The notes beneath the pieces are model-generated. The model was not told the DNA's origin and searched no databases. It saw only the letters and a program-made list of their open reading frames with translations. A stretch of DNA of 64,000 nt from Trichosporon coremiiforme (lineage: Eukaryota > Basidiomycota > Tremellomycetes > Trichosporonales > Trichosporonaceae). The stretch lies in NCBI GenBank assembly GCA_039545355.1, contig BCJJ01000033.1, positions 1-64,000 on the forward strand, given 5' to 3'. The stretch's first letter is position 1. The number at the start of each line of letters is the position of its first letter. The translations under genes and the position numbers were made by a program. Below, in pieces: positions 21,526 to 33,511 of the stretch.

Positions 21526-23762
21526 ATTATCCTACCCTCCTTTGCTCCTCGATCCTCGTCTGCACTGCCCGGCATGTGCTTGATGCTGCGGCGCCGCCTT
21601 CTATTACTTGTCGGCCCGCGGCCAACTAAATCACTTGGCTGGGCTGCGTACAGCTGCGATCCCGCGTGAGAGAGATCACGTTCCCCACATGTCCAACCAG
21701 TGCGAGGTGCTGGCCAATGGAACTTGTGCTGAGTGATGTGAGCAGGATATGTACGGACGTAGATGGGGGCACCGCAGTTCCGATCTCAGCTGCCAGCCAA
21801 CGACGGACCCAACAGCACCGAGATACGGCAGAGCTCGCAGCGAACATGCATAAGGCCCTGCTGCGAGCGCGCGAGCATTGGAGACTGCTGCCCGACAACA
21901 TGAAGCACGCGGAGCATCGAGGGCTGCGGGGCAGAGAGCCCGTGCAGTGGCGCCGGGATCCGGGTTCGCTCCGGGTGCCTTTTGCACGTCGGGTCTGTCA
22001 GTAGGGCATGCATTCCGCACCGCAATGGTAACTGCAAGCGAATGACGAGAACGTCCCGAGTCCCTTCCGGTTGGTCGTGAACTGAACGACTGAGCGTCTT
22101 CACCCAAATGCTCCTCGGCTCTGAAATTTGTGAAAGGGGGATCCTTGAGACAGTGCTTGTGAATCAGTGAGACTGAGGTAGATGGCAGGCTGTGTAGTCC
22201 CCGCCAGGCCCGGCAGAACCACCAGACATGACGCGAAACGAGGCCCGAGTCGAGGGCTTATCACACCGGTACGATGGGAGTTCCTTTCGTGACGGGCCTG
22301 GGGCGAGGACCGCTGAAATGGCCGATGTCGCCGGCCCCCCTCCAAAGCGCTCTCCCTGTCCTACGCGTCGAGCCCTGGTGAAGGCCGGCGGCACTGGCAC
22401 AGTGTGCCAATCACGGCCAAGAGGGGCGATGTAACAGATTACAGGCCCGAGTCGCGAACTGCGGCGCAGACCCTGGGGTGCCCGGTAGGCGCCGGTGAGC
22501 GCATTACGCTGTCCGCCAGCGAACAGCAAAGCTTCCTGTGAGGCATGCTAAGGACCTTAAGGGCGAAGGCATGCACACGAGGTGAACGCAGGTCAAGCCC
22601 CCGGTAGTGGCGGTGTCGAGCCTTTGTGGACGGACAGAGCCAATGGCTGCGCTCGGCGCAGCAGCTGTCCAGGGACAAGGGCGTCACCCAGAAATCGAGG
22701 CCCTCCGAACCCCAGACGCTCCGACTGGACACCGATGGCGGCCGAGTGCCTGCGCAGCAGACCATGAGACCAGCAGGTGGCACTGAATGCTTGTGCAGGC
22801 TCACAATGCCGAGAGATCCATGATCACCGGGTGACATACGCCGAGAGCTTTGTTTGGGCTCCGCCGAGACCGATGGCCAAGAACTCGCGGTGTCCGCCAA
22901 GATTCACGTTGCGCTCGGCGTGGTGGGTCGCTTGCTGAACATCGTGATAAACAAATAGCAGAGCTGAGTCCACAAGAGCACACAGGCGTCAGTGGCAAAC
23001 TGCATGGTATATGAACGCAGCACTGCAAAGCGCTTCTCAGTACCTCACCTCAGAGGCGCCGGAAGCGGCCCGTGCGTCCATCTTCGGCTCGCCAGCATCG
23101 CTGTCGTGCGGGTCGGGTTGACTTATTGTACTGCGCCGAGCGCGTGGACGATTCACGGGTGTCGCATGGCTGCTTGATCCCCCGACTCAGCAGAAGCTGT
23201 TCTCCGCAGAGCTGGAACTGCGGATCGACTGACAAACTGAGCTTCCTGTATCCTGCGCAACACCGCAGCCGCAACGTAGATTACCAATTATCAGCTGCCG
23301 GAGATTCCGACCCGCGACATGACCGAGTCCGAGAAGACCGCCGACTAAGGCCCGGTCTCGCTAACAAAGCGCTCGGAGCTCAGTACCTCTGTATCTCTCG
23401 CCCAACTGACAAGTGTAGACGAAAGCAGATAAGGCAGTCTGGCATTATGAACTGGATTCGCGCACAGGCCACTCCGGCTGGTCCTGGCTACACAGACTCT
23501 CAACCAAATCGGTGCTGAGCACACAGCCGATCCATATTCACGCAGTCGCCGTCGCCGTTAACGATTGTGTGCCAACCCTATCACGCGACTGATTATTGCA
23601 ACGCAGGAGTGGGAGTGTGCGAATGTGGCGAGATCACCATCCAGCGAGTGAAAGCCGCGAGCTATCATGGCGCCCATGGCTTGGCAAACTTCGGCACGCT
23701 GATTGTTCTCTGTCTCTATCTGAAGCGTGGCTCTCTTTTTGAAGCGTGGCTGCCGGGCGCCA

Positions 23763-23800
23763 GCCGCTGGCCGTGGTTCATGCCGCTGGCCGTGGTTCAT
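23763..23800. repeat. 19-bp perfect tandem duplication
   Basis: Two adjacent identical 19-mers, each GCCGCTGGCCGTGGTTCAT. It lies in non-coding DNA and looks like a recent small duplication. Confidence 0.75.
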
Positions 23801-25781
23801 GTCGTGCGTGGATTGTGCTGTGAGGTGGATCCAGGGGCTAGGAAGAGCCGGGTGCGCCTGGAAGAATTGCAGAAGATGTCAGGAGTTTCTTGGCCCCTGA
23901 ATACGACCCAAGGGAGGATGGAGGAGAGGAAGAGGTCTGTGATCCGGTCCCCCTTTACCAGACCTGTGCATTGTGCACAGGCTTGCGAACTCCCGGTGTC
24001 ACGAACGGTGGCCAACTCCGTATCGCTGTTCAATCACATCCGTCGCCGGACAGCCAAGGAGCGGAAGGTCTTCCTCCCTCGCTCCCAAAGACCAAGAGAA
24101 TTGACCCGATCTTGGCCTGAGCAGCACTGCTGCGCGTCTCACTGGATGCTCCGGAGAGAATCACTCTCAGTCCATCAGACACACGCGACCAGAACCCTGC
24201 CCGCGTGCCCCTTACCTGAGCCCCCGTGCCCGCGTCATCCCATTCTCGTCCGTAGCCCCATGGTCTTGTAGGGTGGTCGCAATGCATAGCCGTTCGAGTC
24301 GTAGGCCAGACCTTGAGCCGGAGCCTGCAGAGCCCAAGTCCCGTATTCCACTGACATCTGGTCAGCTATCCATCTTGCTGCATAAACACACACCCAAGAC
24401 CAGCGATCCAGCGTTATATCATATCCTCAATCAGATTATCCGACTGCTCTGCACATCTGATACCATACACTTGCCGGAACTCGATCTCGATCCTCGATCC
24501 TCGCATACCCTAATACCCTTATACCATCGTCTTTGGAAAGCCCTACCTACCATCCAGGCGTGTGCCGTGCTAGCCATACGAGCCGTGCCAGTGCAGCCGT
24601 GCATTTGGCTGTGACCGCTCTATTCCCAATTTGGGTTATGCAGAGGGGCTTTTAATAGAGTGTCAGCCTCGCTCCTTTGCAGACCTCTACCCTCGTTTCC
24701 CCTACAACTCTACCCTGCTACCCTGGCATCCCTCATCCCTCACCCTCACCCCTGCCCTTCGCATCAAATCCTCCAGTGCCATCGCACTCCCCGGTGTGCC
24801 GTCGTCCTACGAGCCTGCTCCAGACCCAGCCCACCACCCACGAGCCCTAGCACCTCAGCCAGCTCAGCCTCGTCTCCTCGGCTTCGAACTCGACACACGG
24901 CCTTCACGATCCACGATCCTCAACGCAAGAGGCTTGCGCCAGCATCTACAGACTTCTGTCACCACACTCTCCAATCGTCTTTTTCCCCCTCAACCTCGAC
25001 ATTCGGCTCCTGCCGTTATACCATCGCCCAGCAAACCTTAAACACCTCGTCAACCCTCGCTCAGCGCAGCTCCCTGCTCAGCCCAGTCGACTTTTTTTTT
25101 CGCCTGGCAGCACTCTGCTCTCTGCATTCCTTCAACTCGCCGCCGCACTCCTCGTTTCTCCACACACAACTCTCCCTACACTCCGTTCCACCGCCTTCAA
25201 CGCGTCTAGCCACCGACGCTGCGTGTGTTTCCCATTCGCAGGAGACATAGAATTTGAAGGATCGTTTGGTTGGGAACTCAAACCCAACCTTGGCATATCG
25301 GCCCTTGGCACTTGAAATCCCACCGGTCCCACGCCAGCGCCGCCTGAGCCTGCCGCGCCGCCCAGTGCCCAGACTCTTCCACCGCAGCACCAATTTCGCT
25401 TGGCGCTGTGTCCGACCCTTCATCCCTTCACCGATCACGACCAACCACGGCTCACCGCGTACGACGCACCGCACCGCACGCCGCACGCTCTTGATCTTTC
25501 TCCAACAACTCAAATACACACGACACACGGCGACAAGGCAACACACACCGCTTTGACGTCTTCCGTACCCGTGTTGCTGTTCTAGTAGATCTCGGACACA
25601 CAACCAGAAGCGTTCTACATACCGCCCAGCACGTGGTTGTTGACCAGCCCGTGTCTACCGCCCAACCTCCGCCCCCGCACCCGCAACACGCAAGCCCGGC
25701 TGCGCTCGTCGACGTCGACTGCACTTGATATTCTTGCGGTTGTGCTTTCGACCTGCTCAACTGTCCTGCTTCTTTTCCTAA

Positions 25782-28700
25782 ATGTTCAATCGCCAACAGG
25801 GATCAAGAAAAAGCTTTGGAGGTCTCAACCCCTCGTCTATGGTGAGTCACTTCATCTCTTCATTCTCTGAGAATCCCGGTCGGGCGAGGGCGAAAGAGTG
25901 AGGGGAGACGCCGATCAGTACTGTGTGCCGTTGCTCCGTTGCTGTGTCTGCGTCTACTTCGTCGCAGCGGCGCAGTCGCACCGCCGCACAACGTTTGATG
26001 CGCTGCACACGAGTCGGGGAGCAGAGACCACCTGGCTGCATGTGGACACGGACTCGAACCGCTCAGTCTCGCATCAAAACCCGAACCTTGCCGGGCCTCG
26101 ACTTTTTGATGTTCTCTGAGGGTCCACCGGGTGGAGCGCCGGTGCACCGAAACGGGTCCTCGCAGTGCGAGCTGCACGCTGGACGGCAGTGAGGTCCATG
26201 CAGCAGCAACATCTGGGCCTCAGTTGTGCTTTCTGCGGCTGAGATGTGTGCATGGCGTCGGCTCGAGGTGTTCAGCCTTGTTTCACGACCTGTTGCATGC
26301 TCGAGGCAGTGGATGGCAACTTTCGGTGTCGGGCTCTGGCTGGCTGGCTGGCGGCGGCGATGCATGTGTGCAGGAGCGCAGTCGGCCCGCGCCGGGCAGA
26401 GTGTGCACCGGATGCCGACTACCAGTTGCCTGGAGGCTGCAGGCAAAACCTAATCCTGATGGCGGTGGTAGATCGATTCACCTGGCCTTGGCCTAAATCA
26501 TCCACTACCGCTGCACGGCGTGCCTTTTCCACGTCTCGGTCCCTCGTCCCTCCCCTCTCTTCTCAGACGTTCACGCACTCCCACTCCTCCCGCCCTCAGA
26601 TCTCAGACCCCATCCCTCACCCCCTATCCCCCTTCAACTCTTCAACTCTCCGCCCCGTCATGTGCTGACCACCTCACCCACTCCCACACTCTGCATCCAT
26701 TCATCGCCTCGTCATACACCATCCATTCCTGCTTCTTCGCCTTTCCTCACCGACTTCAAATTCCTCCTTCTTATGGTTATCGCTCCTTCCACCTAATCGA
26801 CTGCTTCTTACTCTTCCGGACAATCCTTGTGCCGGATCACCTGGGCCCCCTTTCTTCACCGCCTGCAGTTTGGTAACAGGTCCAACCAGCCATCATCCGC
26901 GCCTCTACTCTCTCAAGCCCAAGGACCCGGCATGGCCCAACCTCCCACCATGAATTCAGGCATGGGTCACCGCACCTCTGAGACCTCGCTCAACTCCTAC
27001 GAGCAAAGCTCTTCCAACCACGGCTACAGCCGTGCTTACGGCCCCTCGGCTGGAGCGGGTATCGGTGGTGCTGCCGCCAGTACCACTAGCTCCCGCGGCT
27101 ATGCTCAGGGAACGACTTCCTCGTACAGCTCGACGCCCCGGTATGCGTCCCCCGCCAACGTTTCGCCGCAGCAGACCGGCTCGCCGCGCTTCTCCCCCGC
27201 CGAGACGATGCCTTTGCGTGAGGGTGTCCGTGGTGGATCCGGACCTTTACAGGGTATCGACGAGAGCGACCTTGACGACCAACTCCACACGTTCACCGCC
27301 GCCGATCGCAAGGATCTTTCGACCCCCTTCGACATCACGTCTTGGCGAGGATGGGCCAACGGCCTGACCCTCTTCGTCCTCATGGCGGGCTTCATCGTTC
27401 TCTTTGCTGGATACCCTATTATTGATTGGGCGTACAAGAATGAGAACTCCTCCGGTGGTAACACGCCGGGCTTCAACCTCGGTGGTGTCAACGCCTCTGG
27501 CCAGACGCCCCAGATGCCCGCAGACTTCCCGAGCATGATCGACCCGGACACGCCGGAAGACGTCAAGAAGCGCACGGGTTTCGATGGCGAGGAGTGGACC
27601 CTCGTGTTCTCTGACGAATTCAACAAGGACGGCCGCACCTTCTACCCCGGTGACGACCCCTTCTTCACCGCCGTCGACATCCACTACTGGCCCACGAACG
27701 ACTTCGAATGGTATGACCCCGGACAGGTTACGACCAAGGACGGACATCTGGTCCTTACGATCGAGCAGATCCCGACGAACAATCTCATGTTCCGCTCAGG
27801 AATGATCCAGTCCTGGAACCAGCTCTGCTTCAGCCACAATGGTTACTTCGAGGCTCGTGTGTCCCTCCCCGGACACAACGATATCGGTGGTTTCTGGCCC
27901 GGTGTCTGGACGATGGGCAACCTCGGTCGCCCGGGTTACGGTGGTACGACGGAGGGTCTTTGGCCTTACTCCTACGACTCTTGCGACGTTGGTATTCTTG
28001 CCAACCAGACCTGGGTCAATGGCACTGGCCCCGAGGCGACTCTGACGACTGGTCAGGTCGACGACAGGCAGGGTTACAAGGGCACGCTGTCCTACCTTCC
28101 CGGCCAGAAGCTGTCCAAGTGCAACTGTAACTGGGACGACCACCCTGGACCCAAGGGTGTTGGCCGTGGATCCGTCGAAATCGACATGATCGAGGCTCAG
28201 ATTGACCTCGATGTCGGACATGGTGAGGTGTCTCAGTCTGCGCAGTTCGCTCCGTTCGACGACTTCTACCAGTTCAACAACAAGTCTGGATACGAGATCT
28301 ACAACGCGGACGTCACCCGGCCCAACACCTACCTCGGAGGTGTCTTCCAGCAGTGTGTTTCTTGTCTGTCTTATACGCACGACTCGATCTACCACGACAA
28401 CCAGGTCGAGAACCGACCGACGGCTGACGGATCGTCCGAGCCGTTCGGAGTCTTCGGTTTCGAGTACGTCGCCGACTATGAGCACCGCAAGGATGGTTAC
28501 GTTACCTGGGTCAACATGGGCAAGCAGTCCTGGTGGATGAACTACGACACTGTCCGGCCCAACCCCGCCGTCGGCGTCGGACAGCGTCTCATTGCCGAGG
28601 AACCCATGGCGCTCATCTTCAACCTGGGTATGTCGAACAACTTCCAGAACGTCGACTTTAAGAACATGAACTTCCCGAACTACATGCGCATCGACTACAT

Positions 28701-28863
28701 CCGTGTGTGGCAGAAGGAGAGCGGGCTCGTCGGCTGTGACCCCGAGGACCGCCCGACCGCGGCCTACATCGAGAAGTACAAGGACGTTTACAACAACCCC
28801 AACTTCACGACGTGGGCACAGGCCGGCCAGAGCTGGCCGAAGAACGAGCTCGTCGGCTGTTAG
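25782..28863 (+). CDS. Kre6/Skn1-type beta-1,6-glucan synthesis protein (GH16-like)
   Basis: Type II membrane protein required for cell-wall beta-1,6-glucan; acts in the ER/Golgi or plasma membrane. The main exon 26869-28863 encodes a Ser/Gly/Tyr-rich cytoplasmic part, a transmembrane helix (about residues 185-207, LTLFVLMAGFIVLFAGY), then a lumenal GH16-like domain with FSDEFNKDGRTFYPGDDPFF, DIGGFWPGVWTMGNLGRPGY and the catalytic-type motif EIDMIEAQ (Glu457, Asp459, Glu462), ending at a cysteine. I propose a first exon 25782-25841 (MFNRQQGSRKSFGGL...) joined across a 1027-nt intron. Donor ATG/GTGAGT and acceptor CTGCAG/TTT are both phase 0, giving 684 residues. The fallback start is ATG 26932 (643 residues). 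The main exon is certain, the first exon moderate. Kre6 versus Skn1 cannot be separated. Confidence 0.9.
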
Positions 28864-29736
28864 TCAGGACATTTCGGCATCCCACATCGGCGCCTCTGCG
28901 CTTCACGCAACACCCACAACCCCCCATGCCCACGCAACCCAACCTCACGAATTGCATTACGGATCGTTTCACGATGGACCTTTTATTTCTTCCTTCCCCT
29001 TTCCAGCCGAGGTGGGCGAGTGCGCTCTCCGCCTCGTGCTCATTCCAGCCAACGACAATGTTTGTCGGCCACTCACTCTCACCACGTATCGTGAGAGTCG
29101 GGTGCCCGCCGCGCCATTCATTTCTGTCAGTTTGCTGGTGTACGCATTTGGCCTCGAACCTCTGGTTCGCGCCCTCCCCCCCAAAACAAAACAGACTTAA
29201 CAACTCCGAAACCTTAGACTTGATAAACGTTACCTGTCCCACATTGGCTGAGCCGACCCCGCGCCCGCGTTCTCGCGGCGCCTGCATATGCATTACTTGA
29301 CTGTCAGCCGGGGCGCGTAGCGCGTGAAGTTACCTAGCACGTAGCGTGCTCATGTAGCGCGCATGGACGCGTAGTCGAGAGCCTTATCGGGCCCGAGCAA
29401 GACTGTCATGGTGGCGACTGACGCGAGTGCAGATGCCCAAAAGGGCAGAGGAGCGGGAGTGTGAGGGTGTGTGATCGATGAGAGGAACGGGTGGACCCAC
29501 GGGCCACAGGCCCGGAGTCAGGGACTGCACCGCCCCGCCGATCCTTGGGAGTGATGTCAGGCTGCAGGCTGTGTTGAAATTTCGCTTGCATGTGGCGATC
29601 CGCCGAATTCATACTCAATCTACAAGCGAAGCTTTGTACGGAGTGTGCGCCGTGTCAGGCATACTAATCGCTTGGCAGTCACGCCATTGTCTTGCGCCGA
29701 GAACTCATGTCTTGCACATGGCATTGAGGATCTACT
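28864..29736. other. Convergent 3' gap with clustered GCGTAG/CACGTAG words
   Basis: 873 nt between convergent stop codons of the Kre6/Skn1 gene and the 16-exon regulator. It contains a hairpin-prone cluster (listed separately). The remainder shows no supported frame. Confidence 0.4.
29311..29375. repeat. Hairpin-prone cluster of GTAGCGxG words
   Basis: Within 65 nt the words GCGCGTAGCGCG, CACGTAGCGTG, TGTAGCGCGC and ACGCGTAG occur in a row. AGCAC-GTAGC-GTGCT (29336-29350) is a perfect inverted repeat with a 5-nt loop. Located between two convergent genes, so a role in 3' end formation is possible but unproven. Confidence 0.5.
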
Positions 29737-32700
29737 TCACAGAGCGAACGAGTCATGAATGTCAGAGTCTGGCGTCAGCTCGGCATCTGGGAAAGGTAGC
29801 TTACCAAGGGGTGGGAAAGGGAACCACGCATCGAGGGCGAAGTCGGCAGCGCCCGTGTCCTTGGGCCACAGCTGCTCGGCATACATGAAGTCGAGGGCTG
29901 GGACGGCCTCAGCCTCATGCACCAGTGGTAGTTTGGGAGAGCCAGAAAAAAGCGTCGAGCCCAGCGTCGACGCGGCGGGACTGAGAGAAGGCGCCGACGC
30001 AGGCGAGGGCGCAGCCAGCATCCGAGGCGTGGGAGGAGGGCGGGGGAGGGGCTCAAGGCGTGCGCGACTCTCGGCGGGCGTGTGGCGCTCGAACCGCCCG
30101 CCGAAGCGAGAACCGGAGGGCATGTCTAGATCCTCGATGGGGGGAAGGACACGCCTGCGCCTCGCGCGAAGCAGGACGTCGCGAATCAGCCGCGCAAAGG
30201 TGAAGCCCGGCACTTGGGCTAGACGCTCGGTCAGCAGCTCGAGGTCGCGGGCCGCGGCTGCCAGGTCCAGATTCTCGGGTAGCAACGACGCGAGCCGGAT
30301 TTGCATGCGTGCCGCGAACGCGATCCCGACGTGCGTGTAGTTGTTTGCTGCTGTTAGCTCGACGTTGTGCATGTCGTAGCTGCCAATGAGGAAGGAAGGA
30401 GGTTGCTTACCTTTGGCGAAGTTGTCGGCGTACGAGCTGCCTCGCAGCGCCATCTGCACCAGGGTGCCGGCACTGACTTGAGCCTGGCGGAGGTGCGCGG
30501 TCCGTTGCTCCGATAGAGCACGCACGTCGCGCCTGCTCCTGATGCCGTGCAGGATGCGCGAGTTTGTGTGCAGCCTGCGGTCAGCTTTGCTGTCGGGGAG
30601 CACAGCAGAATACGTACACTGCGTGCGCGTGCAGGCTCGAGACTGCTGTCAGCTGTCCTATGTCACCCACAAAGCTCACGGCTCTCGCGAAGGAAGTTTG
30701 TGCGCGGCACACCACGCCGGTCTGATGTCAGCTCTGCAGACCCCCATCCAGTCTACTTAGCTCTGGATGTGAGAGCCATGGTCAACACTTACCGAACCAC
30801 TCGTCCCAGTGCTTGAACCAAGCGTCAAACTCCGCGTTCGCCTCGGCGATGCGCGCGTCCAGGTCAGGAATGCGAGCCGTGCTCGGCCACAGGCTGAATG
30901 GTTGGTGCATCGGCATGCGGAGCGTGAGCAGTTCGCACACGGCGACGAGGCGCGCATCTGCCGAGTTGGTGAGAGGGTGTAAGAGGAAGGCACGTCCGTG
31001 GCGGATCGTGTCTTCCGCTGAGAAGAGACCGGGACGGCCGAGGTTGAACGCCATCTCGAACTCGGACTTGTACACCTGGGCGTCAGCTCGAGTGGACAGC
31101 GGTTCAGCATTGGGAGAGCGTGGAGGAAGGTATTTAGGGCAAGAATACTCACCGCCAGCCAGCACCGCGCCCCGATCACGGAAGAACGCTCGCTCTCGAG
31201 CTCCGACGCTGACTTTCCAACACCCATGCCTGATTGAACAAGGTAGGGAAGGCATCGGTAGAGACCCATGTCGATCCTGGATTTAGCTCAACACGGAAAA
31301 AGAGATAGCGTACGCGATACGCAGCGCATGGCCTGTTGTCAGCTATGCACAGTACGCGTAACACTGTGAAGCTTACCTCCCGGACGCCAGCTCGTGTCGC
31401 CCCACATGGACAGCACGACTAAAGTCAGCCAACGTCATCTTCTGGCACTGCTTACGCATAGCTTGCAGCACCTCGATGCGCGCAACGGGCGTGAAGAGCG
31501 TGTGCATTCCTGGCGTCAGCTCTTGTGAACAAGGAATTAGTGTCTGAACACTGCAGACTGACCCATGTTCTCCGCGTGCTCCTTGCACTTGCGCTGAAGC
31601 TCGCTCGGCTCCTTCCCCGCGTCCTCAATCTTGGCTCCGACCAGGATGAGGGCGGTGATGGCGAAAGGCGAGCGCTCTCGAAGGCTCGCCCACGTGTCCG
31701 TCTCCGGGTCGAAGATAGGCACGTAGTCAGACGCGCCCTCGAAGAACCTGCAGCATTAGCTTTCAAGCAGCCTCTGAACAGCTCACACGTTGAAGAGACG
31801 CTCGCCCTGGGTTGCAGAACACCAACCGAGATCTATGGGGTCTTTAAAGCCGGCATGGGAGCCACGCTGCTGTGGTGCAGCGCGGAGGATGAGCGAGTCA
31901 CGTCGCCCACGCTTCCCGCTGAGTTCGACGGGATCGGCATTGGAGGAAGGAGGGAATGTGCGCAGCTCGTCGTATGTGTCGTAGCTCCCGTCCTCGCGCA
32001 GGCGGGCCGCCTCGGCCAGACTGAGCATGTTGTTGTACACGATTGCGGGCGGCTCGAGTGGGCCGTCGCTCTCAGCGTCGGAGAGGGAGCCAGAGCCCGG
32101 CTCACCGGAGTGCGGCTCCTCGGCGCGCTCGGGCTCGTAGTCTCGCCACACTGGCTGAGGAGGGGGTGGAGGTGGAGGAGGGCGCCAGAACCGAGTAGGT
32201 GATGCCGATGCTGGTGCAAATGTCGGCGGGGCGGGCGCGTAATGCGTGGCAGGGGGAACGACGCCTGGGATCAGCTGGTTGCAAAGATGGGCGAGCTTCA
32301 GCTCGTGTGTTGAACTTACGCTCCTTCCCAGCAGCCTCGGTGCGGCGAAGAGTCTCGCGCTGCAGCGCAACAACCTCAGCGAGCGAGTGGTTCATCTCGC
32401 CGACGCGTTCTTCAACGGCCTTGAGGCGACTGTGGTGTCAGCTTCTGCCCAAGACCGCAACAGCTTACCTCTCCACACGAGCCGTCTTGGTCGCCCGTGG
32501 CCCGCCGAAAGTGCATTCAGCGTTGGTGGCGCGGCACCGATCGCACGGCGGCGATTCCTTGTTCGTGCACTTCATCTGTAGAGTTAGGTAACATCGTCTG
32601 GTAGCACACCTGGAATTGAAGGGGAGTCTGGAGAGAGAAGTGGCAACAATCGGGTGCGGAAGGGTGAGACCGAAGGAAGTCGGCTACTCACCTTTGACTT

Positions 32701-32912
32701 GTAGCAGTTGTCGCATGCACCTGCATGTCAGCTCATAATGGACCACTGCCTAGCTCACGAGCAACAGATTGCCTCTCACTCTTCCCTCCTTGGGGTTCAG
32801 GATCAAGTTCCTCCTCCGAGCTCGAGTTACGCCGCTGGCGCGGCTTGCGGCTCGCCGAGGATCCACAAGTGGACCCGCCCTGGGCGCGCTTCGGCGCACC
32901 GGTCAGAGCCAT
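29737..32912 (-). CDS. Zn(2)-Cys(6) fungal-type transcription factor, 16 exons
   Basis: Exons: 32912-32759, 32720-32692, 32575-32469, 32429-32320, 32264-31787, 31747-31563, 31509-31456, 31418-31377, 31332-31314, 31276-31153, 31075-30793, 30721-30680, 30642-30618, 30574-30411, 30347-29805, 29768-29737. Every phase closes, giving 796 residues. The zinc cluster is CDNCYKSKMKC (Cys54/57/64) and CDRCRATNAEC (Cys72/75/82), split by an intron. A coiled linker (RLKAVEERVGEMNHSLAEVV) follows. The fungal_trans domain has FFEGASDYVPIFDPETD, RSPFAITALILVGAKI, VLSMWGDTSWRPGGHALRIA, DMGLYRCLP and RCWLAVYKSEFEMAFNLGRP. Nuclear regulator; targets unknown. Introns are 36-116 nt; the last (36 nt) and the 63-nt one are stop-free multiples of three. 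No single open frame shows this gene. Confidence 0.88.
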
Positions 32913-33130
32913 GGCTGGCGATAGCGTCTAGCCTTGATGTATGGAGTGGATGGCTCCGTTAGCAATGTTGAAAGCAACAGAGACTGGCCACTTGTTGATA
33001 GTGAAGAAGTGAGTGGAATCAGCAGGAGGTGGCTGGGACACGGCCCCGGCCTCCGGTCGGAGCAGCAGCTGCACGAGCACGAGCATGCGAACACGCGTGC
33101 GCCCGCTCCCCAACGTCGGGACGTCGGGGC

Positions 33131-33150
33131 GAGCGCGCGAGCGCGCGAGC
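33131..33150. repeat. GAGCGCGC octamer repeat
   Basis: Two and a half copies of GAGCGCGC in the upstream region of the transcription factor gene. Confidence 0.6.
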
Positions 33151-33339
33151 AAACGTGAGGCTGCCCCCGATTGTGCGCTTTGCGCGGTCATATGTGTGAT
33201 CGGCACACGAAAGGAGGTCAGGTGGAGAACGCGGTGAGTGTGGATCAGTCAAACGAGAGGATAACGAAGGAGGGAAGACACGGAGTCGTGCGCCCCCCGT
33301 GAGTCGCGTCAGTCTGTGTCAGCGCTGTGTGCCGCGTGC

Positions 33340-33453
33340 TTACTCAACCTTGCGGGGCTGGTGCCGATGGTCAGTCAATGCCATGACGCAAAGTCCGAGG
33401 AAGACAACGCGGAGCCCGAGGAAGATACCCTCCGAGACCTGACCATGCTTCAT
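33340..33453 (-). CDS. Candidate 37-residue membrane peptide or upstream ORF
   Basis: ATG at 33453, TAA at 33340-33342. The peptide begins MKHGQVSEGIF and contains one hydrophobic helix (IFLGLRVVFLGLCVMAL) followed by a polar, basic tail (TDHRHQPRKVE). It sits between two minus-strand genes. It could be an upstream ORF of the zinc-cluster gene, a true small membrane protein, or chance. A GTAAGC overlapping its stop and a GCTGACACAG 30 nt later resemble an intron, so the C-terminus may differ. I do not recognise a family. Confidence 0.3.
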   Translation of the reverse strand: MKHGQVSEGIFLGLRVVFLGLCVMALTDHRHQPRKVE

Positions 33454-33511
33454 GCAGCCACGTGCCGGCGAAGCCGGTGCATACCGTTATAACCTATGTC
33501 TTATCTATTCC

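Larger units (their letters stand above)
19929..25781. other. 5.9-kb gene-poor region with CT-rich right half
   Basis: No gene could be supported on either strand. The left 350 nt should be the promoter of the tail-anchored protein gene; its GA-rich run at about 20150-20260 is CT-rich on the minus strand. From about 24650 to 25780 the plus strand is strongly pyrimidine-rich with many CCA/TCC runs, as in a long fungal promoter or leader for the Kre6/Skn1 gene. The middle has stop-interrupted frames, a hairpin, a 16-nt palindrome and a 19-nt duplication, listed separately. Undetected multi-exon or non-coding RNA genes cannot be excluded. Confidence 0.4.
32913..33511. promoter_or_regulatory. Leader/promoter region of the 16-exon transcription factor
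   Basis: 599 nt between the SDR stop codon and the regulator start, both on the minus strand. It contains a small open frame (33340-33453, listed separately), a CG-rich octamer repeat and an ACGCGT hexamer at 33093-33098. Dense CpG and pyrimidine-rich minus strand suit a promoter and leader. Confidence 0.45.

Noticed and set aside
23567..24271. 234-residue plus-strand frame
   Set aside because: Includes part of a 19-bp tandem duplication, lacks family motifs and has chance-like composition.
26045..26075. tRNA B-box-like GGTTCGAGTCC on the minus strand
   Set aside because: The T-stem is imperfect, and no A box, anticodon arm or acceptor stem can be formed upstream.
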